Origin: Acanthaster planci
Lineage: Eukaryota > Echinodermata > Asteroidea > Valvatida > Acanthasteridae
DNA: 45,277 nt
Assembly (NCBI RefSeq): GCF_001949145.1
Contig: NW_019091638.1
Location: forward strand, 100,618-145,894
Direction of reading: 5' to 3'
Shown here: positions 1 through 27,447 of the stretch, in pieces
Numbering within the stretch: the stretch's first letter is position 1
Layout of the letters: each line of letters starts with the position of its first letter
Notes under the pieces: generated by a model
What the model saw: the letters and a program-made list of their open reading frames with translations, nothing else
What the model was told of the DNA's origin: nothing
The model's database searches: none
Program-made: the position numbers and the translations under genes

Positions 1-475
1 TGTTCTCATCCCGGAATAACTGGGGCTCCTGAGGGCCAAGATTATGGTTCAATTTATGTCATCTGTCTGCAACACAAATGCCAGCATTTCTAAAAAAAAA
101 AATTACAAACTCCCAACCAACTATCTATTTTCATCTAGGTTTCTTTTTGATGTCTGACCTACAAATACAGTAAAAGAATATCAAAGACCACATGCCAACA
201 ATTATCGCATATATGCATCACTGTACCTTGTTAAAAACTACTGTAGAGAATTAAAGAAACCTTCACATTCCAACTTTGATGGCACTTTGGGTACAGATGA
301 CAAGATTTCTAGGTCTGGATGCATGGTGCAGTCAACGGACTTGAATAAAATTCTGACATCACATCCCATAAAAATGGCTGACCGAAACGGTCCGGAGTCC
401 ATCAAACTACCACCAAATTGGGTGTTGGACCTTGGCAGAATCAGGGTACATGAGGCTATGCAGCTGTCTCTACTA

Positions 476-16314
<15,839 letters not shown>

Positions 16315-16626
16315 AGCTCTCTCGACTTTCTCAGCTCATTGCACCACGCTGCATCATTTGAGTCAACTCTTGAGGGCGCACGTCAATACGTGTTGTCAGA
16401 GCCGTATCTCTATTTCGCGTGTTGTGGGTGCACTGAGAGTCTACCAAAGTGCATTGTACGTATAGAGAGTCCGTGAGTCTACTAATTCAAGGGAGAATTC
16501 AAGTTTTTGGCCAGTTCATTTGCATTAAAAGTTTTCCCACATTATCTTTTGAAAAAGGAGACTGTTTGGCCTCAAAATCATGAGGTTGTATAAATCGTTG
16601 CCAGGATCAACTCCATGGGTCTTTGA

Positions 16627-17100
16627 GCAGAAAGTTGAAGGTTGCCACTTGAAAAATGGCTACAAGCAGACTTCGGAAAATCAATTTTCGAGGGGGGGAG
16701 GTGTTTTGTGGGAATAATTACTAATGTATTTTTTTAACCCACAAAAAAGTTAGAATAAATTGAAAGATTAGGGACCAGACAACAGTTTAATTTAGTGTTT
16801 AAGAAATCTCGGGGAGTCTGGTATGCATTTAACTAATTTATCACTAAACAGTGTTGATTTTTACTGTTTTTGGAAGGGCTGATGGCTTTTCATCATCGTG
16901 ATTGGTTACTGCGTGCACGACCTCAAACCGCAGAATAGAAAATCCATAATAAGTGGAAGCCCAGAATTCGCCACACTTCCGGTGATTTCTTTTGAAGACT
17001 GTTGATGTGATTGACAAAATAACTGTCAGATGAGCCTGGAAACGGGGAGGGATGTCACTTGAAAAATGGCTACCGAGGAGACTTAGGAACGCTCACATTG
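16627..17100. repeat. Two diverged direct copies about 415 bp apart
   Basis: CACTTGAAAAATGGCTAC followed by AGACTT.GGAA occurs near 16645 and again near 17056. A further shared block (GGGACCA.A.AAC) follows at matching distance near 16770 and 17154. Probably copies of one repeat; unit boundaries not resolved. Confidence 0.55.
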
Positions 17101-17511
17101 ATTAAAAAATCATTGGTTAACCTACTCTAATTTGAAAATCAAATGAAATCTGAGGGACCAAATAACGCCGCGTTGTGTTTTTATTTTTGTTTCGTTTGAA
17201 TGACCCAAGGACTTCAGTTGGGCGCGATGGGGCTTCAAACTTTGTTGATTTTGCACTCTTTCCAATGGAGCTTGAATTAGTTCTGCGCACCTGCAAGTCT
17301 CTGGTCATCGGCGCATACACAACAGCAATGCAAATCAGCACTGGGACCTGTGGGCACATAGGGCGGGGGGGGGGCAACAGCACTACCGTTGGGTGGGAGG
17401 CGACGATAAGCATTCTGCAGTTTTACACATAAAATTAGTAGTTTTCAAACAAATTCTATTTTGGGCCCCCGGATCCTGTAGACCAGGATATGCTATGGAA
17501 CATTTCTATTC

Positions 17512-17725
17512 GAGGAGTAAGGTTGGCGTATAGTGTTTCTTTTGTCGCCTTCCGCTTCTAGGGGCCTGGTTCGAATCCGGCTTTTTCCACATGTGGATTG
17601 GACTTTGAGTCCCTTCCCGATCCCCTACACATTTATCTGAGGTTTTCCTCCCACCTCTAAAACTGAACATGTCTTCTTCACCCATTATCATCTTGTGATT
17701 GGCGCTAAATGCGCATCAAATAAAC
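17512..17725 (+). mobile_element. tRNA-derived SINE, copy 1
   Basis: Pol III-type head: GGTTGGCGTA (A-box-like, 17521-17530) and B box GGTTCGAATCC (17568-17578). The body follows: CCACATGTGGATTGG and TTTTCCTCCCACCTCTAAAA, ending near ATGCGCATCAAATAAACAC. Shared block by block with 31440-31641 on the other strand. It is not a tRNA gene: no acceptor stem can be drawn. Confidence 0.85.
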
Positions 17726-18599
17726 ACAAACAAAGTTTTGAGTTTAGTTATTAAACATCTCTCTTTGTATGGTTTTCCGAAATAATGGTTTATTCTGACT
17801 GATAAGTCACCTCAAAACTCCCCCCTTGATATTCTTCCGGTAAGGACCAAAGAGCCAGAGCAAAAATGATTATAAAGGCAAACTCCGGGTCCTTCGTCTG
17901 TCATAAGAAAAAACACGACCCTAGGAAAAACCTCAACTAGGCAGTGCATCGAAAAAACCTCCATCAAAATAACCTTAAGAAAGGTGGTCCGGGTCCCATT
18001 TTTCTTTAAATGCAGTTCTTGTAGTTTCTTGCTGACAAACAATAACCAGACAGGATTATTCGTCCAACAAAGGGTCACAGCTGGTATTGGAGTGATCCGA
18101 GAGTACGGCAGAGTGAACAACTCGGTAAATGGCATTTTGTTGTTTGTTTGGTTTTTTTGTTATGCCGATGGTAAATGGATCGACGCGACTCGAGTCCCTA
18201 ATCAGTAGACCAGACCACACCAGCAAAGGGTCCTTAAAAGTAGAGCCACTGTTTTACGAAAAATATTTGCAATTATCGAATAACAGTGTCATATGTTCAT
18301 GAGTTACTATCATCAAGTGAACTAAGGTAGCCAAAAGGCAAAACGACTTTATCTCGTTTTTATTATTTGTACTTTGTTAAAATAATTGTGATCTCATGAA
18401 CACTGAACGTGCAAGCTTCAGTTTGTTTTATTTTCACGCATTCTTAAGTTATTACCTGACTCATGATACAACTTCCACATAATATATAGAAGGCATTATA
18501 CTCAGACGCGGAGCTGATACTGACATTATTTCTGATCAGCGGACTGCTCAGTTTTTCTCAGCTCTTCACACCCTACGTGTTGAATCGTAGCTATTCATT

Positions 18600-18740
18600 T
18601 GCACACGTGAGGTTGCCAACCAATGGTAGCAATGCGCATGCGCCAGCCTTATGCGTATGTTTCATGGAAAGGTCCATTGCATGAGGTGACAGATGAAACG
18701 GTCTGTTCCTCGTGGAACAGACCGTTTCACGTGCACCTGT
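18600..18740. promoter_or_regulatory. Possible CpG-type promoter: CCAAT and NRF-1-like motifs
   Basis: CCAAT at 18620-18624, NRF-1-like TGCGCATGCGCC at 18633-18644, and CACGTG E-boxes at about 18605 and 18728, all within 140 bases. Such clusters mark TATA-less promoters of housekeeping genes. No coding exon is recognised within 2 kb on either strand. ERCC3 starts 2.3 kb to the left, so this could be a distal ERCC3 start or an unrelated element. Confidence 0.35.
18694..18729. repeat. Perfect 16-bp hairpin with 4-base loop
   Basis: Arm 18694-18709 (TGAAACGGTCTGTTCC) and arm 18714-18729 are exact reverse complements, with loop TCGT. Neither flank continues the symmetry. Confidence 0.95.
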
Positions 18741-19499
18741 CAACAATAAAACCATTTCATCATGCAACGAACACCTTCGGGTTGGTTACGCCTCAGCTTC
18801 TAGTGGTACAAGTTTCTAAATGGCAAAACGACGAGTGTTTTGTAAGTAATGCATGGTGATGCTGCCAAACGTGAGGAAACAGATAAATGCTGCCAAACGA
18901 TTAAACGACCTCGGAATACCATGTCGAATAATTAACGGATTGACAACTAGACAACTCAGGTATTTAGAAAATCATATGAAGAGGACTTATACAGGTGTTG
19001 TAGAAAACAAATAGTGAATGTTTCGCATTCCTGAATGGTTGGAATAAGTGCATTCAGGTGGATCGGTGTATTCCACGAGGCGAATTATTCTTACCATCGC
19101 GCTCATAAACATTCATTATTTGCATAACATCCGCCTCAAAAAGAAGCACTTCCTCAACCGGTAAAAAGATCCACGTTTAGTCGGGAGAATTGGTATTAAC
19201 GATACAACTGTGACGTGTGCATTTACTTAATTGTCGTTCGTGAACCAGCGAAGTTCAGTTCCGACCAAAGGAGCCCCCATTACTAAGAATATGGCGCCAT
19301 CTCTTGGTTCAGCTTGAGGCCCAAAGGAGCTTTGTTTACAGTCATATTGCAGAGTACTTCATTCGTCCTGCAGGGAAGTCTACTTGGTGCGGACCCCGTG
19401 GAACAAAAGCACTGGCTTGTAACAAACCCAAAGATGAGAGTGCGAAAAAGTCGGTATCAAACAACATCTCATTCCCCTAATCTCCAGCACCACTAAATT

Positions 19500-21020
19500 T
19501 GTATGATGTGCTAAATATTACGTCCACTTGGGCATCATTGGAAATGAACTGCTGGGTATCAAGAGCATGATGTGAGCAAGTTTTTTTTGAATTCTTCAAA
19601 TTTTGAAGTTTAACCATAACCTCTGTCTTTAAGTGTTGGCAAAAACAACCCTTCTTGTTTCACCTAATATTTAGTTTTTCCCGCAAAAGCACGCATGTTC
19701 GCGTATAGTCCAGATGTTGATCAAGTTTCCAGTCATAATTCATCGCGGCGACTTCAGTTCTATAATGCGAATGAAATTAATTTGGGAAGGTGGCATATTT
19801 TTGCACCGTACTGCGCCATTTTCCCCTGTTTCTTTTAACACTATTTCACAAACATCTTGCTCTGATGAACTTCAAACCTTATATTGAGTATCTGAATTGT
19901 TATTTAAAATTTCAAGTGACTTGAAATCTCTTTTGAAGTAGGAAAACTGGCGTCCAAAATTGGGCACGTTCCCTGGACGCTGATCGAACTTCCGTTAGAC
20001 CGTGCGTATCTGTATCAACTGGCTGTGGCTGAGAGTAACTTGAAAATGGGAAATAACTACCGCCTCAGGCAAGTGGCTTCCATAGGTGGACGTGTTTCTC
20101 TAAGCCGGAACTGGGCTTCTAAGAAATAATAAAGTAGACTAATATGTAGGCATACATGTGCTCATTTTCCAACTTTGCATGTAACTTTTCTGAGATTCAG
20201 AAATAAAATGTTTTTAATCAGCGCTCCTATGATGACCAAACTTCAAATGTAGTTTTCCAGTGTCTTTCATTTCCAGTCTATTCTGACACTGATTGTGGGA
20301 ATTGGATCAAGAATATCAGCGCTGGAGCTGTAAGGACTAGCCGTATAGGCGTGTTATATTTGTCTCCACAAGACTTGAAAAATTCTTGTGTAGTTGCATT
20401 TAGCATATTAGAACACGTTTTTGTATATTGTAAGAATATTGTGCAAAACATCTAAACTAAAATAAAAGCTCCTTTTGCTTCAACTCAGATGGACACTGAA
20501 ATTTGGTCAACCAAGACTTGTTTAGGATCTTCGCAATTTACAATCAAAACCTTGGAAATAGGAAAATATTTCTTGTAATAGCATAAAAAGTATTTGGCTA
20601 CCGTTTAAAATTCCAAGTCTCTAAACTGAACTTCTGGTCCCATCTTCGTTTTATGAAACCTTTCCAGTGTTGAGTTTATGAATAACGTGACTCAAACTCT
20701 TTTATATATTTAAAGATGAATCGTGTAAAGTGGTCTATGCATTAGTTTTTGATTCAGCTGTGCATTTTATGCTGCTTTGGTGGTCAACAGCCCTTGCAGC
20801 ATACTATATACCGTGAGCCTTCATCTACATAGAAAAGTTATGGAAAGTAACACAGTGGCATAACACATTAAAGGATACGTTAGTAACATCTCGAGAGGTA
20901 AACGAGGATGTAATGTTATTATTTTGGGGCTACACAATCTAATTATGGGTATCTAATTATCGTGAATTTATATTTCAAATTGGAGGCATAGATATTGAAT
21001 GGGAGTTCCTGTTCCACCCT
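19500..21020. other. Intergenic, no gene recognised
   Basis: AT-rich sequence without convincing exons, repeats or RNA genes on either strand. A distant, low-confidence resemblance to the 9.4/10.8 kb repeat is seen near 19400 just to the left. Confidence 0.5.
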
Positions 21021-21021
21021 A

Positions 21022-21049
21022 CTCTGCATCACACGTGTATGATGCAGAG
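21022..21049. repeat. 10-bp perfect hairpin enclosing CACGTG
   Basis: CTCTGCATCA (21022-21031) is the reverse complement of TGATGCAGAG (21040-21049); the loop CACGTGTA holds an E-box palindrome. Confidence 0.8.
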
Positions 21050-24000
21050 ATCACCGATATTTTCAGATCAGAATGTCTTTACAGCACTTCCCGTATCCTT
21101 CAAGGAGCAGCAAGTCTGTTATTTCGTTGATCTCTGCTGTGAATTTTGAGTTTCTCTTCCTAATAATCCAACAAATGGTGAGAACGGTAACATACAACAC
21201 ATGCATCATTTATGTTCTCGATACTAAGAAGCAAGAATCGATACTGTTAGGTTGGATGATGGCACTCGCCCTTTCTTTCAAAAGACCGTTGTAGGCGGTG
21301 TAGTTTAACTCAATTTTTGAGAACAATTGTGAAGTCAGAGTGATGGAATATAAGGAAAGATTTTTCAGGATCTTTATTTTTTGTAGCTTCGTGCGTTACG
21401 ATAGGAAAACTCAATATGGAACGATATCAATGGTGACATTTTTGCAATCAAATTCGTGTTTTGAATTTTTGGTCGTCGTGAGTGAGCCAATTAGGTCATA
21501 TTTAAACTGCGGGCACTATTCCCTCTGAAAAGTCTTGCAAGTATGAAACACACCATACTCTACACATATGTATAACTTTTATTTCAAATAAACCACTAAT
21601 TTGGTAAAAATCATTGCTTGGCTTCGGCCCTCGGTAAATGTTCTTTTTCACAAATCGGCCATACTGAATTGAAAGCGTGGTTAACTGTTTGTGTTCAAGT
21701 TGGCCTCTGAGAATGATCATGAGATCACTAGAAATAAGACTTCATTACAAATTAATGTCATTTATGCCGAGGAAAAGTTTAAAATTTATTAATAATTATA
21801 TCTAAATGTCTCACGCCACAATAAAAACAAACACGAAAGTGAGGAATGGAAACCAAGGAAGTCTGGCACCACCCCATTTAACAGATTACACTGAATACGA
21901 TTGATTCTGGAAACATAATAAATGTTTTCCTGGACGAACAACATTTAAGATGAACACAGTGTTTTCGAATCAATTGATCTTTCTGGTATCTTAATTCATA
22001 GCCATAGTGTTTAACGAAACGAGCATTCTATCCCAACGGGAAAACAACACACTGGTTTCCTTTCCTCCCAAACTGTGGGGCTACACCTCGAGATAGAATC
22101 ATTAGGAATTGTTCTTGATGAAAATGCTACCTGCCTGGCCGGTGCTACCCAATAGGAAGATTTTGTGTCCCGAAAACATGCACCGGCAGTTCGCCGCCTA
22201 GCCTTTAGTCAGGGCTCGCGTAGTAAAGACGCTGATCTTTTTCACGTGACCTGTCACTGTACTATTTCGTCCGGTGCGCCATGCGCGCCTTGACTGAAGG
22301 CTTTTCGCTGCCGAGTTAGGTCGGCAGCTATGAATTCTGGGGCTAAGCCGTTATTCTGGAAGTAACAAGCTATGAGGGGCCAGCTGTAGCATCTGTTTTT
22401 TTCGAGATTTTTTTCCCTCGAACCTCCTTCCAGGTGCACTTCGTAGCCAAAGACAGAGCAATGGGAATAACGGAATTTTGTGTCTGTGTTTTTGTGGAGC
22501 AATTTCTAAATGTAAACCGGCCCAGATTTTAAGTAAAATTCATGCGCTGCCATTCAGTTTTGACAACATCGATGCATAGACAGTCGTACTTTGTAGCGGA
22601 TTTGAAGTCCTACTTTTTTAGGGCTTTGTTTGCAACTAAGTAATTGTTTTCTTCTTCATTGCTAGGTTTTCCAATTGCTTCCTTTTTTTAATCGATTCCT
22701 GTTATGTTGGTAATCGGGAATATAACCTTGTTTTATTTTTAACTTCCCATATACAAATAACTAATTATATTTCATTTTCCTTTATAAGAATGCAAAATAA
22801 CCAGATCACAACACAGATTCAACAAAAATTACATTTAACAAACCTTCAAACATAATTATGCATAAAAACATAACAATATCCCTTGTTTTCAATTGAATGA
22901 CTACGACCACGTCATTTTGAACTTTTCACTTTCACTGTTTTTCCATCAAGCAATTCTGATTCTGGACATAACGAGAGTTTGAAATATATTTCTCGAAATC
23001 GGGCAATTATACAGACTTCAAACTAAAAACAAAACCAAAACCGAACTTAAATTGCTTGAAGTGTATCTAGTCCACTTTCTGTCAAAGGCATGCTTATATA
23101 TCAAAAGCTATGACTGTTATTATTGACAACAGTAAGAGTCAGGTTAACTATTTTTCATATGAAGCAAATCCTTCCCTATGATATTCCAATAAAATCAGGC
23201 GATACTGTGATACAAAGCTTACTATATAAGCAATAAACTAAGCAAAGCGAGCAATTCATTACAAGGTTTTCAAGCTAATGCAATGCAAACACAACTAGCA
23301 ATAAAATGTTAATACCTTTGTATTAATTTAGTATCTGGGTAGCTGATCAAAACCAAAAATACATAACACATAACTCATGTATGAAAGCAAATTTTTGTGT
23401 CCACAATTAAAGATATAATTTGATAACCATATCCATACGTTTATCAATTCAGCATTAACCGACGATTTCCACAAACGTATTTTCTGATATAAGTTAACAT
23501 TCACATCAAGCTCACTCCCAGGCATGAGACTCAATTATTGCTTGTCAAGAAGGTATATGATTTCAAAGGTCATATTTTTACACCTATACCAATATCATCG
23601 GTAACCACCCTGATTATCATTTTTTTAAGGATAAGATCAAAGAATAACGAACAAAAGCATGCCACTACTGGAGATCATAGCATGCAGTTGAAAGGCCCCC
23701 GGCATGTCCAGAGTTAAACCTTGACAAGTTTAATGTTGTGAGATTAAAATGTGTTTACGTCTTGGCAAAAAGTATTACGAAGGTAATTGTAACAATTGAA
23801 CATAGAAAATCCTGAAGAGTCTCTCACTGTTATTAAACACAAATAACTAAAAAAGCATATTCTAAAACAAAATACATCTCTAGGGTTCTGTCTCAAACAT
23901 TTCCCAGTTAACCTCTCCATGCTGAGTACAAACATTCCATTTATTTTCCCTCATCTACAATGATCTATTCAAACCAACAATATTATGGCAATGCTACTGA

Positions 24001-27000
24001 AATGAAAACACTGTTTCTTTTTTCTACCACTATGACAAAGATCAATTCAAATTTCATGCACACAGTGAAGTGTTTACCTCACTTCTGACTAATATTTTTG
24101 AACAAGAACATTTTCAACACAAGAACACTAGCAATAAAAAAATAGCCTTGTTGTATAAACCTGAACCAAATATTATTTTAAATCCCCTTTGGATGAGACA
24201 ATATCGAAGTACCTGTAGATAACACACGTCCTTCAAAACGAATAATTTGACTTAATTCGAATAAAAAACATGGCGTTCGAATGTAGCCACTGTAGAATTC
24301 ATCAGAGTACTTTTAGTACAAAACCTCATTTTGAAGGACCAAAATCATGTTTATTCACAAAAGAGCACTAATTACTATATTAACATCAGTTTAAACCACG
24401 TGGTTTTGTTTTGAACCAACTTCTTTTATCAACCAAGGAGACACAAATTTCCATGGTGCTATCTCAGACCTAGCAGAGTTTAACTTCACATAAGTACTAC
24501 GCTGCATGTCTTTAATACCGGTAAACTGTTCAGTCTAATAATATTACTTATGTGACACAAGATTAAAAATAATCTCTTAACATCTTAAGCAATAAGAAGC
24601 ATAAACTTTGGATGAAATTTGTCTCGTCTTTACTTAATTTTTCCGCCATTTTTAAATTTACAACCAACAAGGGCCTGCATAAAACCATCCTTGGTGCTTG
24701 TATCTCTGTGGTAATTATGTATTCTGTGACGCTTTGCCACAAACCTGACTCAGATCAGCTTTCTGGATACATTAAACTGTTTAAGTAACAATCATCACAA
24801 ATCGAAATATGAAACTACATGTACATGACTTTCTGTTACTTTACACCGTGAACAGAAAGATTCCTCCAAGAAAATCCAAATTCAATTTACGTTTAACACA
24901 GGCATAGGCTGTACTCGAACTGGTTCTTCTCCGAACCGCGTTCTTTTTATCATTCGACAAGAAATTTATTTCCACGCCACTGCAGTCGATAGAAAAGTCA
25001 AAAGCTCCAAATTACTCCGCATATGTATACATATAGTATCGACATAGTATCAGTATTATTTATCAGCTGAGGAAATTGGCACATTGTTATCTGCATACAG
25101 GGATTAAACTCAGACAGTAACCCTAGTCAAATTAACGTAAGCTTTCATCCTTCTGTTATGTTTATACAACGACATTCATACTCGTTCCTTTTGAAACCAT
25201 TTCATTTATATCATCCAAATCGTCTCGTGCAAAGCTACCAAATTGAACAACTACTCTCAGTATAGTAAAAACATCAGTGTTGGCTATCGTAATATAAAAT
25301 CAAAATATGATTTCCCTTATTCACCGTATTTATAAGTTTTTTTTTAAATATTAAGTGCCCCTTTTTATATTATACGGTTCTCATTTCTTTTTTCAATTGC
25401 GGAAGGGTCGGTCAGGGTGGGGAAAAAATTCTTGAAAAATCCATGCAGCTGCCTTATAGATAACTGAATAAACCATGCCAAGTGCACTATGTATAGGCCT
25501 ACTTGTCACTTGTTTTTATATTGCCGTAATTGTCTTTGTTCGTTAGCTGAGTACAGAGAAATATTTTGTATTGATACCCAACGCACTACCTCATTGGAAT
25601 ACACCGTACAGGTGCTCTTGGGTACAGTGTGTATCTATCTGGTGCACCTATGTTTCCATTTTTTTAACCAATGGCGCTCCGTAAATGTAGTACATTCATC
25701 CTGTAGCAGGCTACCGCTTGGTCAGGTACGGCAGCTAGTGATGCTGCATCTTGGAATTCGACTGTCGCTGCGTTGATGTTTGGCCGAATTCATATCGCAC
25801 ATGTATATTTTCAGCGCAGCTCTTGTACAAGTCTTCACAACCTACTTGTTTTTATATGTAAGCAAGGTCCTCTCTGCAGAGTCGGTAGAAGTAAGGTTTT
25901 TTTCCGGGCGGAGCCAAAAATAGGGTCAGTCGGAAATGAGAACCATAGAATTTAAAAAGGGTGCGCTTACGGTCACAATTAACTTTTTCAATGATACAGG
26001 CTTTGGGGCCTATGCTTCATACAGAATATCAAACCATACACACATATATCGTTCAGATACCTCTCTCTTGAAAAGTTGATTGAAACTTTAATTTATATTC
26101 ATTCCATACACATGATATCTCATGTTGGCACAAAAGCGAGGCTGCAGTGTACCTTTTATTGCCTGTGGAGTGTCTAGCGAGGAATTGTTTTTTTTCGTAT
26201 CATGGATGTTATACTGTTTGTATATGGTTTATGCTTATACATTCTTATATTGGAAATAACCAGCGTCTATGAAAGCCAGTAATTCGTTGCTACAGCTATT
26301 TACAACAAATGCTCGTGTTATCTTCCAGACGGAGAATTCGAAGATGGTCTTAGGTGTTTTTTTTACTGGTGACCTGAGCATTGTACGTTTTCATTTGATT
26401 CTACAAATCTTTAGTTTCTACATTCATTACAGGTTATCCATCATATTGTCTTGCAATGCTGTCGTGTTTATTCAAAGGCTCTAAAGGACAAGAGTTTACC
26501 GAACAACATACCGTGTGAAATCAAATGCTACAAATGTTTTTTAACTGACCCAGAGGCCATGTATTAGAGAACGAGAAGTCGAAGACCATGCAATGTTAGA
26601 TTCCAGAGCAAATTTTATAAGACCGAAAACTGTGATGTTTGGTTTATCGACTCTGTCAACCGAGAAGAGTTTGCTCGATTATATAACCACGATGTAAGAA
26701 GGAATACTTGGGCTGGCTATCCGTAAAAGGTGAGACAGCCTACAGGGCTTTCAGAAAGAGGAAAAGAGTGTTCAAGGAAGAAAACCACTTTGAGCAATTT
26801 CATTTCTCAAATAGTTGTATGATATGGGAGAATTTTGGAGGTTGGAGAATAAAATTATCCCTGTACCGTTTACATAGACATCTCACACGAAATTAGACGT
26901 CGGATGCTGCAGATCCCGAGTAGAAGGTAATGATGAAACAAAGAATAGGGTTAATAGGAAAGATGGATCATCTCATAACATTTTATACGTGCCTTGCACA

Positions 27001-27447
27001 CAATGTCTTTTTACTCTAAAGATTATGCTTGCTGGTGTTACTGACATTCTAAAGATTTCTGGTATTTCTGGTATTTCTGGCTTAAGATTTCTGGTATTCC
27101 TGGAGGCGCTTTAAATTTGGAGAAGACTTGCAAAGAAGCTGATAAAAACTGCAATCGTATATGAGAAATCAATCACATCTACACGCAACTGTTTCAAATG
27201 AGAATGATCTGCAAAGGCCCTACATCAGGATTACAGATTTCTAACAAAACCACATATTTTTCCAAAGTACAGAAATTTTACCATCTTGTCGTAGCCTAAA
27301 TAATTCAGAGTAAGAATGACAATATGGAGGGAACGGAGAAAGCTGAACACCTTGGTGTGCGGTCTTTTGACTAACAAAATATCAGCCACTAACGCAGCCC
27401 CCAGGGTAAGCCGTTGTTCAATGACTTTTCTCGTTCATCAATGGCGC
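21050..27447. other. AT-rich intergenic stretch, no gene recognised
   Basis: Over 6 kb with only short reading frames of low-complexity composition. None has splice sites plus recognisable protein similarity. A short GGTATTTCT tandem occurs at about 27057-27090. 3' exons of the SNTX-like gene could lie in its right part but I cannot identify them. Confidence 0.5.

Noticed and set aside
17568-17578. tRNA B box suggesting a tRNA gene
   Set aside because: No acceptor or anticodon stem can be formed and the flank matches a second dispersed copy at 31.5 kb, so it is a SINE.
19390-19440. Third copy of the 0.55 kb repeat
   Set aside because: Only about 25-30 bases resemble it (GGAACAAAAGCACTGG...GTAACAA); too short to claim.
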